A stretch of DNA of 39,130 nucleotides from Longimicrobium sp. (GCF_036388275.1 NZ_DASVSF010000058.1:1-39130), one strand, 5' to 3'; shown: positions 1 through 7,820, counted from the first letter of the stretch. The notes: generated by a model from the sequence alone, not told the origin. Made by a program: numbers and translations.

Positions 1-95
1 TGCGTGCCCGAGTAGTCGAACTCGGCCGCCTGGCCGATGACGATGGGCCCGGAGCCCAGGATCAGGATGCTCTGCAGGTCGGTGCGCTTGGGCAT
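1..95 (-). CDS. carB: carbamoyl-phosphate synthase large subunit, N-terminal fragment (cut by window edge)
   Basis: Carbamoyl-phosphate synthase large chain makes carbamoyl phosphate for pyrimidine and arginine synthesis. Reading the minus strand from the ATG at 95 gives 31 codons beginning MPKRTDLQSILILGSGPIVI and continuing GQAAEFDYSGT. This is the conserved N-terminus of CarB, including the glycine-rich start of the first ATP-grasp half. The rest lies left of the window, so integrity cannot be judged. Codon use is GC-rich like most of the window. Degraded copies of this same start and its leader occur at 2785-2900 and 3404-3520 in the same orientation. The copy here is the only one that continues as CarB beyond codon 14. 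Confidence 0.93.
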   Translation of the reverse strand, partial: MPKRTDLQSILILGSGPIVIGQAAEFDYSGT

Positions 96-430
96 CGGTC
101 GCTACGTCGTGTGCGCGTGCGCGAGCGCCGGCCCGTCCGCGGGTCGTTCGCGGAAGGCCGGCGCGGAGTGCCGGACGGGCTGTCGGTCGGGGCGGGAATA
201 TAGGATGCGTCAAAGAGGAAGGCTGCTTGGTTAAGTCTGGGACGTGTGGCGATACCGCACAACTCTGATGGGCGGAGCCAAACGTTTGCTTGCATTACTT
301 GACGTACGAGGCCATGATAGCAAAGCCACCATTTCGGATCGCTTGAACCCTTCCGCAGAGAGGAATTTGGTGTAGTTATTTCGGCGCGATCAATCACGAC
401 ACCTAAGGGCTCCTACACTCAAGGGCTGAA
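96..430. other. carB leader and left part of AT-richer island (no gene seen)
   Basis: Positions 96 to about 205 are the upstream leader of carB, recognisable because the same leader recurs beside the two other carB-start copies. Beyond about 230 the base composition becomes visibly less GC-rich, marking the left edge of the island. On the minus strand TTGACG and TATATT occur here but only 5 bases apart, so they are not a normal promoter pair. I see no convincing gene or RNA. Confidence 0.5.
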
Positions 431-1078
431 ATGTTAAACTCAACCGTTCGATCCGTCGTACGACTCTCCGTTGTCGTACTACTCTCCGTCGGTGGAATAC
501 TGACACTGACCGCGTGTGCGACCACGTTGACAACGATTGAGAAGAGTTGCGGAACCGGGAACAACATAAACAGGTGCAGCGGAACCTTACAAGTCCCGGT
601 CAATGATACAGCCCTTATCCGACAAGGCGCGCAGATCGCGATCGATCGCGTCTACTCCGATGCATTCGCGAGTGAGGTAGAACGGTTCATGGTAGCGAAC
701 CGGGCGTCCATTGGATCACACCCAGATTGGGTGAATCTCACTCCTGCGGGAGTCGTGTCTAATCTCCGGTCCAAAATGGATGAAGCTCGGCTTGGAACCC
801 ATGACGGCCCGGGCGCATGGTACTACCATTACATACATGATAGTCTTGCGCTGGAGTCAACGGAAACTCTGCCAGCGAGAATAAATCGCTGGGGCATTCC
901 TGGACGTAGTGCTGCATCAATCGCAAACACAATCGTACATGAGGCAGCTCATGCCGCTGATCTGACTCACAACGACGATCACGTGGCCTGTGCTCCTCCA
1001 TATGTGTTAGGCGAGATCATTCAGCGCCTCGATAACGATACTCCGACCAACATGGTCTCGCATTGCCGCTGGTTTTGA
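431..1078 (+). CDS. lipoprotein with metzincin-like zinc-binding motif, putative metallopeptidase
   Basis: 215-aa protein with a short basic N-terminus, a hydrophobic core and the lipobox LTAC (Cys29), so probably an envelope-anchored lipoprotein. Residues 170-180 read HEAAHAADLTH. This matches the zincin HExxH core and the metzincin spacing HExxHxxGxxH, with Asp in place of Gly at position 8. Four Cys (40, 49, 187, 212) could form disulfides. I do not recognise the remaining sequence as a named family; peptidase activity is inferred from the motif only. The start is supported by AAGGG at 421-425, 5 bases before the ATG. It lies in an AT-richer island flanked by two carB-start copies, and the next gene on the same strand begins about 100 bases later, so the two may be co-transcribed. 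Confidence 0.75.
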   Translation: MLNSTVRSVVRLSVVVLLSVGGILTLTACATTLTTIEKSCGTGNNINRCSGTLQVPVNDTALIRQGAQIAIDRVYSDAFASEVERFMVANRASIGSHPDWVNLTPAGVVSNLRSKMDEARLGTHDGPGAWYYHYIHDSLALESTETLPARINRWGIPGRSAASIANTIVHEAAHAADLTHNDDHVACAPPYVLGEIIQRLDNDTPTNMVSHCRWF

Positions 1079-1176
1079 CGAGGCAGCGTAAGACCGCCCC
1101 CCCATGATTGTCGGTCTGCAGTGCCGTAGTGGAGGAACAACGATCTTTTCACACCAATATGAGGATACAACACGCT

Positions 1177-2607
1177 ATGACAAACAAAATCATTATAACT
1201 ATCGCCTTTGCCGTCTTCGGGACCGCTCCCGCTGTTGCTCAATCGGTTACATTGGACCCGCAAGGAGTTCCGGCCCAAGCCCGTGTTGGTGAACGGACTT
1301 TTCTTCCGTTTGTTGTAAGAGGGGACGAGAATGTCCAACAACTTCAATTGACAATCTCTCCGAATCCGGGGGGAGCCGTAGTCAATCATGAGCAAGCGGT
1401 TGTGGTCTGGACTCCTCAGCGTCGCCACGAGAACCAACGAGTCACATTCTCTTTACAGGTTAGAGACCGTACAACGGGTACTCTAGATGAAGAGACTTAC
1501 ATCGTCGATGTGGCGACTGCTGACCACCCTCCCAAGCTCGTAAAAGCGGGTGATCGCAGTGTAACGATCGGTGAGGAGATTCAGATTATACCATCAGCTA
1601 CGGATCCCGACGGCGATGCACTCGGATACTCTATCCATTTTGATGGGGCGCCACCACTGGGCCACTCGTGGAACGGAAATGCTTTTCGATGGACACCTAC
1701 GACAGCCAATACAAGTTCGAACGCGACCTATTCGCTTCGCTTTCGCGCCTCAGATGACCGTAGGTATATGGCCGAGGACTCAGTCAGGCTGTTCGTTGGA
1801 CAGGTTCAGTTACCCGCAGCGTTCCTTCTCAAAGAAGAACGTGGCGATGCGTGGGAAGGCAGTGTGTATACTGTCACTCTTCCAGCTCGTGATCCAAACA
1901 ACGATTCTCTTCGATTTGACGTCCTAACCGCGTTACCTGGAAGCGGAAACATTGGCGCGACCACCGGTCTGATTCAGTGGACTCCGCCGCGAGATTTCGT
2001 ATCTGCACCAGGTGGAACGCGTGTTCATGCTGTCATGGCAACTGTCGCGGACCCGTATCAAGATGTTCCTGATCGAATGACATTGCTGATCACGGTGCAT
2101 GATGTGCCAGAACCTCTCTCGGGGTACAATGAATTTCGGCGAATTCTGGAATCGGATGTGAGATATCTTACGACTGAGGCCGCGACGTGGGATCAAGTCG
2201 CGCAACGACGTTCAAAATCGAAAGGCGCATGGGCTCTAGGAGCGGCTTTGTTTGCCTTTTCGGCGACTGGTGGTCAAGCCCTCAGTGCTGAAGACACAAG
2301 GCGGTGGGTATCCGGCGCGGGCGGGTTTGTAGCTGGAGTGTTTGGCATTGTATCGGAGCGTGCACCTGCGCCTGCAGACGCTTCGGCCAGGGCGGCGGCG
2401 GCTCGCATGGGGCAATCGAGGTTGTTTACCGTTCTGACAGTGCTACCAGCCACTCCGTCGGCTGCGGAACTTGTCTCGCCGGCTCTCCGAGCAGCTTTCG
2501 AGAACGCGAAACAGGTCAGGAACCAAGTTGCTCAAGAACTTGCGCAGATCGGCATCAGTCTGCCTTTTGAGGCTCAGCGGGAAATCGAACAACCCCGTAG
2601 ACCTTAG
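1177..2607 (+). CDS. secreted protein with three Ig-like/cadherin-like repeats and a C-terminal glycine-rich hydrophobic region
   Basis: 476 aa from the ATG at 1177. This start is chosen because it opens directly into a signal peptide ending APAVAQ (cleavage after about residue 22) and has GAGGA at 1161-1165; ATG 1159 and TTG 1108 are upstream alternatives. After the signal come three beta-rich modules (about 23-120, 124-212, 213-315). The second has ATDPDGDALGYS followed by FRWTPTT, and the third ends GLIQWTPP; these are hallmarks of putative Ig or cadherin-like domains used in surface adhesion and assembly. The C-terminal third is helical with two glycine/alanine-rich hydrophobic stretches (about 347-363 and 374-390), which might insert in a membrane. 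Codon use is AT-richer than the window norm, suggesting acquisition. A partner role with the upstream lipoprotein is guesswork. Confidence 0.75.
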   Translation: MTNKIIITIAFAVFGTAPAVAQSVTLDPQGVPAQARVGERTFLPFVVRGDENVQQLQLTISPNPGGAVVNHEQAVVVWTPQRRHENQRVTFSLQVRDRTTGTLDEETYIVDVATADHPPKLVKAGDRSVTIGEEIQIIPSATDPDGDALGYSIHFDGAPPLGHSWNGNAFRWTPTTANTSSNATYSLRFRASDDRRYMAEDSVRLFVGQVQLPAAFLLKEERGDAWEGSVYTVTLPARDPNNDSLRFDVLTALPGSGNIGATTGLIQWTPPRDFVSAPGGTRVHAVMATVADPYQDVPDRMTLLITVHDVPEPLSGYNEFRRILESDVRYLTTEAATWDQVAQRRSKSKGAWALGAALFAFSATGGQALSAEDTRRWVSGAGGFVAGVFGIVSERAPAPADASARAAAARMGQSRLFTVLTVLPATPSAAELVSPALRAAFENAKQVRNQVAQELAQIGISLPFEAQREIEQPRRP

Positions 2608-2784
2608 TATTATTATTACCCGAGCGCTTGTAGCTTACTCGATGGACATTCGCTTTCGAAAGCATCGAGAGCGTCGACCGCTCCCGCACGCAAGTAATCA
2701 GCGCCTTGAGTGCTGACAGTATCATCGGGTGTCGGCCAAGTCGGGCCAGTCGTAGCGGCGGCTGGATCGCTGACATGACCCGAA

Positions 2785-2900
2785 GTCAGGATGAGGATGC
2801 TCTGCAGGTCGGTGCGCCTTAGGCATCGTCGCTACGGTCGGTGGCGCGAGCGCCGGCCCGTCTGCGGTGCGGCGAGCCGGCGCGGACGTATGCGATGCAG
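2785..2900 (-). repeat. carB 5'-end copy 2 (start codon plus leader, frameshifted)
   Basis: Degraded duplicate of the first about 14 codons of carB and roughly 75 bases of its leader, same orientation as the real gene. The minus-strand ATG is at 2826. The reading is M-P-K, then an extra base at about 2818-2821 shifts the frame, so it cannot encode CarB. Identity with copy 1 is high across GATGCTCTGCAGGTCGGTG and the following GGCATCG, then fades in the leader. Homology on the coding side stops at about 2785, that is at carB codon 14, the same place as in copy 3. Confidence 0.8.
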
Positions 2901-2991
2901 GTGCCCGTGGTTCACTTGTCCGTCGGCCTAACAGCTGTCGGGCCGTCGCGGAGTTCCCGGAGCAACTTCGCGCCTCCCGTGGACTCTTCGC

Positions 2992-3366
2992 TCACCGCGA
3001 AGCGCCAGGCGGTACCTTCACGGCACTCCACGCGCCCCCGCCGGCGACCGTCCCGCTCATCCCGTCGCCGGTGACCCGGCCGGAGTAGCGGCGGGTCACC
3101 GGCCTCCCGTTTACCCCGTTCCGTCAGGGTGAAGTCGATCCGCTCCCCCACCAGCCGTCCGCTCACTCCCCCCGGCCCGGTGAAGCGTTGGAAGCGCTGC
3201 CTAAGCTGCAGCACAACCCGGCATCCCTCCGGGGTGGTGAGCGTCCATCGCCCCGCCACCTGAGCCGGGATGGTCCAGGCGTACACCATCGCCCGGCCGG
3301 TGCGCTGGTTCACCCTCACCTGCACGGCGGTGGCCGGCTCCCACGTGCCCATGGGAAGGCGTGGGA
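2992..3366 (-). pseudogene. 3' fragment of a secreted SAM-methyltransferase-like gene, frameshifted
   Basis: This is a partial duplicate of the gene at 4988-5806 and corresponds to its last about 120 residues. The minus strand first reads WEPATAVQVRVNQ and VYAWTIPAQVAGRW, matching the intact gene. After RIDFTLTER a one-base shift near 3118 moves the homology into another frame, which reads VNGRPVTRRYSGRVTGDGMS and ends VKVPPGASR before TGA at 2992-2994. The methyltransferase domain (SAM-binding DLGSGDG) is missing: homology ends at about 3366 and runs into carB-start copy 3 within about 40 bases. A non-functional recombination remnant. Confidence 0.82.
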
Positions 3367-3403
3367 CAGTTCGTCCGCCTCCCACTCTACCGTGAGCCAA
3401 CAA

Positions 3404-3520
3404 CTCAGGGTGAAGATGCTCTGCAGGTTGGTGCGCTTCGGCATCGATGATTCGCCGTGTACGCGTGCGCGACCGTCGGTTCGTCCGTAGGTTGTTGCAG
3501 AAGGCCGGGCGGGGCGAGCG
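3404..3520 (-). repeat. carB 5'-end copy 3 (start codon plus leader)
   Basis: Third copy of the carB start region. From the minus-strand ATG at 3444 it reads MPKRTNLQSIFTL in the CarB frame and then leaves homology at about 3406, the same codon at which copy 2 ends. Leader homology runs to about 3520 with more substitutions than copy 2. The frame stays open past the junction but encodes unrelated residues, so no CarB is made. It lies between the methyltransferase fragment and the Imm7-like gene. Confidence 0.8.
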
Positions 3521-3600
3521 GGTCTGTGTCCTGGTCGCCTCCACAGCTGTAGCTGGCTTCTGCGGGCATACATCTCCTCTACCGACTGCACACCGGATCG

Positions 3601-3957
3601 ATGTTCGAGTACCACTGCTGGGCGGCGCTGCCCGATTTCGGGGACCGGGAAGCGGAGATGCTGCTGAGCGAGGAACTGAGGACCCGGATCGATGCTCTGG
3701 AGGACGGTGCGCGGGAGTCGTTCAACTTCACGAACCTCAATGCGCGGATGGTGGCCGCGTCGGGGCTGCGCAACCACAGCCAGCCCTTCGTTCTCGACAT
3801 CTTCGAGTGGATTGCGGCGGAATGGCCCGGCAGCTACGGGCTGATGTACGTCGCCTCGGAGTTCCCCGACGAAGACGGAAAATGGCGGTGGCACGTCCTG
3901 AAGATCGGCGACTGCAAAACCGAGCACTTGGAAGACCGATACTTCGGGACGCGGTGA
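3601..3957 (+). CDS. Imm7-family immunity protein (orphan)
   Basis: 118-aa acidic soluble protein starting MFEYHCWAALPDF. The features match my recollection of the Imm7 immunity family of polymorphic toxin systems: an N-terminal [MV]xEYHxW, a central SGLRNH-type motif (here ASGLRNHSQP, about residues 53-62), FEWIAAEWPGSYGLMYV, and a C-terminal WHVLKxG segment. Members neutralise a cognate toxin domain in the cytoplasm. No toxin, secretion-system or other immunity gene is adjacent, so it appears to be an orphan immunity gene, a common arrangement where a cell resists neighbours' toxins. It lies directly beyond carB-start copy 3. No clear Shine-Dalgarno precedes the ATG. Family assignment is from motif memory, not a profile search. 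Confidence 0.7.
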   Translation: MFEYHCWAALPDFGDREAEMLLSEELRTRIDALEDGARESFNFTNLNARMVAASGLRNHSQPFVLDIFEWIAAEWPGSYGLMYVASEFPDEDGKWRWHVLKIGDCKTEHLEDRYFGTR

Positions 3958-4022
3958 GGTGACCAGCACACAGCCCCCGCGTCCCTCTTTCTTTCCGTCC
4001 GGGTCCTTCGCGCGCCCCCTGC

Positions 4023-4778
4023 TTACCCGTCCGAATCCGCGATCGTGTAGCCGTGGGGCACGGAGAAGAGTGCGTCGTCCGGCTCGCCGGGCGTCACGGA
4101 AACGGCCGTGTAGGTGACGAGGGTGCCCTCCTCGTTCACCTCCACCATCAGCGGCAGCCCTTCGCGAATGTCGAACTGCAGCGGGAGGGCGGCGGGCTGC
4201 TGGTTGGCGCGGTCGTTCCACTCGAAGCCGTAGCGACTGGGGCGCACCTGGATGTGCTCGGCGACGCAGGCGCGGCCGGTGGCGCCGCGGCGCAGCATGA
4301 GGCTGCTCCGCACGGTATACATGCGGCAGGCCTGGCCGGCGTACGTCGCGGTCAGTTCCGTGCGCTCCAGCACGGCGGGCGCGAACATCTGCCCCATCAT
4401 CTGGAGCACATCCGCCTCTTGGTCTTCGCGGTTCAGGCTCCGCAGCCGTACGGGCGTGGCGGTTCGCGACTCCGCGTCCAGGTGAAAGTATGCGCTGTCG
4501 GCCATGCGAGCCACGATGACGCCCTCCCACATTCCGCCCTCCGTCTCCAAGCGGATCCGGCCCCCCGAACCCCAGGTGACAGACTCGCGCCGTGGACCCA
4601 GCGCGGTGAACGTCTCCGCGCCGTCCTTGTTGGAGCCGCCCGCACTGGTCTCGTAGACCACGGCGCCGATGAACAGCTCCTGTGCCTCCACACATGCCGC
4701 GCCGCTCAGCACGGCCGGAATGGAAAGGCACAAGGCGAGGGCGGAGCGATGAATCCTGGGCGGATGAACGTGTAGCAT
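4023..4778 (-). CDS. secreted protein, DUF4412-like
   Basis: 251 aa with a signal sequence (hydrophobic about 12-28, likely cleavage after VEA; Cys29 follows GAA and is only a weak lipobox). The start is well supported by GGGAGG upstream of the ATG. The mature part is beta-rich: a statement-like series of strands including SGGRIRLETEGG, then YAGQACRMYTV, and a terminal VPHGYTI. This pattern resembles DUF4412-type periplasmic proteins that bind or report on small ligands, but I hold that loosely. Cys148 and Cys163 (approximate) could pair. It is a lone minus-strand gene between the Imm7-like gene and the methyltransferase-like gene. Confidence 0.7.
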   Translation of the reverse strand: MLHVHPPRIHRSALALCLSIPAVLSGAACVEAQELFIGAVVYETSAGGSNKDGAETFTALGPRRESVTWGSGGRIRLETEGGMWEGVIVARMADSAYFHLDAESRTATPVRLRSLNREDQEADVLQMMGQMFAPAVLERTELTATYAGQACRMYTVRSSLMLRRGATGRACVAEHIQVRPSRYGFEWNDRANQQPAALPLQFDIREGLPLMVEVNEEGTLVTYTAVSVTPGEPDDALFSVPHGYTIADSDG

Positions 4779-4987
4779 TCGGAGCCTCCCGGGAGATGGA
4801 GAACGCGGACGAACAGCCGCGAGCGGCGCCTGTAACGCCGGGCCGCCCGATAAGTTCCCGCCGCCGCTGACGAGGTGATGGGCTCGACGTAGGTGGCGTT
4901 GGCCGAGCCGAGGCCGGCATGATCGTCGTTGTCAGCCCTCGCGGATCGTCCCCGGACTGACGTAATGCCTGCTCGTGGCTGGTCGAC

Positions 4988-5806
4988 TCACCGCGGAGTG
5001 CCAGGCGGCACCTTCACGGCCCTCCACGCTCCCCCACCGGCAACCCTCCCGCTCATCCCGTCGCCTGTGACCCGGCCGGAGAAGCGCCGAGTCACCGTCC
5101 TCCCGTTCACCCGTTCGGTAAGGGTGAAGTCGATCCGCTCCCCCACCAGCCGTCCGCTCACTCCTCCCGGGCCGGTGAAGCGTTGGTAGCGTTGCCGGAG
5201 CTGCAGCGAAATCCGGCGTCCCTCCGGGGTGGTGAGCGTCCACCGCCCCGCCACCTGTGCCGGGATGGTCCAGGCGTACACCATCGCCCGGCCGGTTCCC
5301 TGGTTCACCCTCACCGCCACGGTCGTGTCCGGCTCCCAGTCGCCCATGTTGAAGGCGTGCGACACCACCCGGGTGCCGGGGCGCAGCTGCTGGAACATCT
5401 TGGGCCGGAGCTCCAGGTTGACGCGGGGGAGGAGGTACAGGGTGACGATGCTCGCCGGGCGAAGGTCGGTATCGAATAGATCCTGCTGGCGAAAACGCAC
5501 GCGGTCCTGCACCCCTGCCCTGCGGGCATTGGCGGTGGCTTCCTCCACCCGCACCGGGTTCAGGTCCACCCCCACCCCGCGAGTTCCGAAGCGCCGCGCC
5601 GCCTCGATCACGATGCGCCCATCCCCGGAGCCCAGGTCGTACAGCACGTCGCTGCGGGTGGGGCTGGCGAGCGAGAGCATCACCGCGACCACCTCGGGCG
5701 GCGTCGGGACGTAGGGAACGTCCAGCCCAGGCGGCTGCTGCGCCGCCAGGGGGAGTGAGACGAGCGCCGTGACGGCGCCCCAGCAAAGTCGAGCGGCGAT
5801 GTGCAC
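4988..5806 (-). CDS. exported class I SAM-dependent methyltransferase-like protein
   Basis: 272 aa from a GTG at 5806, chosen because GGAGGA sits 6-7 bases upstream and the start opens a signal peptide (hydrophobic about 8-22, cleavage after AAQ). Then comes a Rossmann methyltransferase core: motif I YDLGSGDGR (56-64), acidic loop VGVDLNP (79-84), and QQDLFD (107-112). The C-terminal about 110 residues are a beta-rich extension with AWTIPAQVAGRW and TGPGGVSGRL. A methyltransferase fold behind a signal peptide is unusual because SAM is cytosolic; the N-terminus could instead be an anchor. The substrate is unknown. The 3' part of this gene is duplicated as a pseudogene at 2992-3366. Divergent from the next gene. 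Confidence 0.78.
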   Translation of the reverse strand: MHIAARLCWGAVTALVSLPLAAQQPPGLDVPYVPTPPEVVAVMLSLASPTRSDVLYDLGSGDGRIVIEAARRFGTRGVGVDLNPVRVEEATANARRAGVQDRVRFRQQDLFDTDLRPASIVTLYLLPRVNLELRPKMFQQLRPGTRVVSHAFNMGDWEPDTTVAVRVNQGTGRAMVYAWTIPAQVAGRWTLTTPEGRRISLQLRQRYQRFTGPGGVSGRLVGERIDFTLTERVNGRTVTRRFSGRVTGDGMSGRVAGGGAWRAVKVPPGTPR

Positions 5807-6061
5807 CGGTGTTCCTCCAGAGAGAGTGGTGAAGCCGAAAGATACGCCTCCGGGGGAGCTCGCGGCTACCGTTCGATCGCCGCCCCAGTTCCGCCACCAG
5901 CCTTCGCGACTCCACCGACTCGCTGTTTCGCGAAGGCGCAGAGCCCGTGGGCATGACACCCGCTGACGCGGAAACCCGGCGGGGTTGGCCGGGTAGACGA
6001 GCGCCGGCCGCAGACTCCATGCGGGCCCTTCCGCAGGCGAACCCCGGACGCCAGAGGCACC

Positions 6062-7045
6062 ATGCAGGGCCTTCTCCGCGGTACCGTACTCTGCTTCTCG
6101 CTCGCGCTGAGCCGCCCCGCGGGCGCCCAGCCGGCCAACGCGCCGCCCCCCGACACCGCGCACCTTCGGCAGAGTCTCGCCGCCGCGCTGGGCAGCGACT
6201 TCACGATCGTCCGCACCGAGTTGCACTCCGGCCTCCGGGAACGCGGGGGCATCTTCTGGCTGGCGCACGTTCGCCCGCTCCGGAGCGGCGACTACGATCT
6301 CCGCTACGTCCACGAGTACCGCGACCGTGTGCGGCCGCAGGATCCACTCTATACGCACGTGGAGCACACCACCGGCTTCTCCGTGGGCGAGGCTGGGTGC
6401 GCACGGCGGGCGGAGGGGCGTACCGCCTGCCTGGGCGACCTGATCGTGATTCCCGTGGTGGCCGGAGACGGCAAAGGACCGCTTGGCGGGCACGTCTTCG
6501 AAGCAAGGCGCCGAGGAGACGCCGGTGCGTGGCAGCGGCTCACCGACCCGGCGCCGGAGGACGAGCGCGCGGCCACGACGCCCAATCCCGCCGCGCCGCA
6601 CCTGCGCTACCTGGGCGCGCGCCTCCAAGCGATGCCGCACCGAAGCCTGGGTGAGACGGTGGAGGTGCATGCCGTCTTCGAGGCGGGCGCCCCGGGCGCA
6701 CTGGAGCTTTCCGTCGGGGGCGTCGCCGTGCCGGTGGTGATCGTTGCGCGCGGCACGCCGGTCACGGTGCTGCTGGAGCACGAGCGCATCCGCGAGTACC
6801 ACCAGGAAGCCGGTTTCGCCTCCCACACCGGCAGCCAATACTCCACCGACGTGCTCCTCCTGCAGCCGGGCGACCAGGTGACCCTTCCGTTTTTCGCGCG
6901 GACCATCCGCGGGAGCGACTTCAGCGTGGAGGAGAAGGAGGCGTTCCGCCGCTCGCCGCCCGAGATTGCCGCCCGGCCGTTCCGCGTGGATCGCGAGAGG
7001 CGGTTCAATGCCTTCATCGCGGATCACCTCCCGGCCAGCCGCTAA
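6062..7045 (+). CDS. secreted protein of unknown function
   Basis: 327 aa with a signal peptide (MQGLLRGTVLCFSLALSRPA, then GAQ as likely cleavage site). I do not recognise a family. Visible: mixed alpha/beta composition, Cys at about 118 and 128 (GCARR and TACLGD) that may form a disulfide, a beta-rich middle (LELSVGGVAVPVVIVA), and a basic C-terminus. The ATG at 6062 is taken because the signal peptide starts immediately; no strong Shine-Dalgarno is seen. It is divergent from the methyltransferase-like gene with about 255 bases between them, which likely holds both promoters. No functional inference is justified. Confidence 0.75.
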   Translation: MQGLLRGTVLCFSLALSRPAGAQPANAPPPDTAHLRQSLAAALGSDFTIVRTELHSGLRERGGIFWLAHVRPLRSGDYDLRYVHEYRDRVRPQDPLYTHVEHTTGFSVGEAGCARRAEGRTACLGDLIVIPVVAGDGKGPLGGHVFEARRRGDAGAWQRLTDPAPEDERAATTPNPAAPHLRYLGARLQAMPHRSLGETVEVHAVFEAGAPGALELSVGGVAVPVVIVARGTPVTVLLEHERIREYHQEAGFASHTGSQYSTDVLLLQPGDQVTLPFFARTIRGSDFSVEEKEAFRRSPPEIAARPFRVDRERRFNAFIADHLPASR

Positions 7046-7137
7046 CGCGCCGAACGCCGTGCGGCGGCGGCAATCTTGAGGGCTTCCGCGTGACGGGGGG
7101 CGTGCAGACGGCGCGCCCGCCGTGTACTTTGTGCGCT

Positions 7138-7749
7138 ATGCCACAGCCGAACCCGTCACCCTCCCCCGCCCGCCGCGGCCGAAAGCCGAAACCGCGGCTG
7201 ATGGAATTGCGCATCACCGTCGCGGAGATCGAGCCGCCGATCTGGCGGTACGTGCGCGTACCAGACGCATACACGCTGCACCAGCTGCACCGAGTGATCC
7301 AGTTCGTGTTCGGCTGGCTGAACTACCATCTCTACACGTTCGAAGTGGGAGACCGGCGGTTCGAGGAGCCGCGGAACAAGGCGGAGGACGAAGACTCCAC
7401 CGCCATCCACCTGCGAGACCTGGCCCTCGGCACCGGGGCGCGGTTCACGTACACGTACGACCTCGGCAACAGTTGGGTGCACGAGATCGAGGTGAAGGGC
7501 GTGTACATCTACACGCCCGTGGACGGCGATCCGGCGCTCCCCGTGCTCTTTGGCGGGGAGCGCGCCGGGCCGCCCGAGGACTGCGGCGGCCCCGAGGGAT
7601 ACGCGGAGATGCTCCGAGCGCGTGGGGATCCCGATCACCCTCAGCACCGGGAGTACCGCCTCTGGGCGGCCCACTACGATCCCGAGCGGTTCGACGTGCG
7701 AATGGCCCGCAACAACCTCATTCTCGCCGCGGCGTGGGGCGCGATCTGA
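7138..7749 (+). CDS. plasmid pRiA4b ORF-3-like protein
   Basis: 203-aa soluble protein of the pRiA4b ORF-3-like family (the IS1096-passenger TnpR-like domain family). Characteristic pieces: an N-terminal LRITVAEIEPPIWRYVRVP, then LHQLHRVIQFVFGWLNYHLY, FTYTYDLGNSWVHEIEV, and GPPEDCGGPEGY near residue 145, ending with a FDVRMARNN segment. The family is common on plasmids and in transposon-rich accessory regions; its biochemical role is not established. The ATG at 7138 is preferred over the one at 7090 because the sequence before it is low-complexity and not family-like. No recombinase is adjacent. It precedes the hipBA module on the same strand with a 265-base gap. Confidence 0.88.
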   Translation: MPQPNPSPSPARRGRKPKPRLMELRITVAEIEPPIWRYVRVPDAYTLHQLHRVIQFVFGWLNYHLYTFEVGDRRFEEPRNKAEDEDSTAIHLRDLALGTGARFTYTYDLGNSWVHEIEVKGVYIYTPVDGDPALPVLFGGERAGPPEDCGGPEGYAEMLRARGDPDHPQHREYRLWAAHYDPERFDVRMARNNLILAAAWGAI

Positions 7750-7820
7750 CGGACATGGCGCCTCGCCGGCCCAAAGGGATGTCCCGTCCAGCGCGCCTCC
7801 CGGCGCGTTGCGGCGGCCAC

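Noticed and set aside
197..217. TTGACGCATCCTATATT on the minus strand as carB promoter
   Set aside because: The -35-like and -10-like hexamers are only 5 bases apart, incompatible with a normal sigma-70 spacing.
2639..2670. Palindrome-rich segment CTCGATG...CTTTCGAAAG...CATCGAG as a terminator of the Ig-repeat gene
   Set aside because: Stem arms are short with an internal separate palindrome and no T-tract; not strong enough to annotate.
4860..4925. Short minus-strand frame reading AGLGSANATYVEPITSS
   Set aside because: Looks faintly protein-like but has no start, stop context or recognisable family; too short to support.
4988..7027. A 679-codon minus-strand frame
   Set aside because: Only its last 272 codons (the methyltransferase-like protein) look real; the rest is antisense to the secreted protein at 6062-7045, which has a signal peptide.
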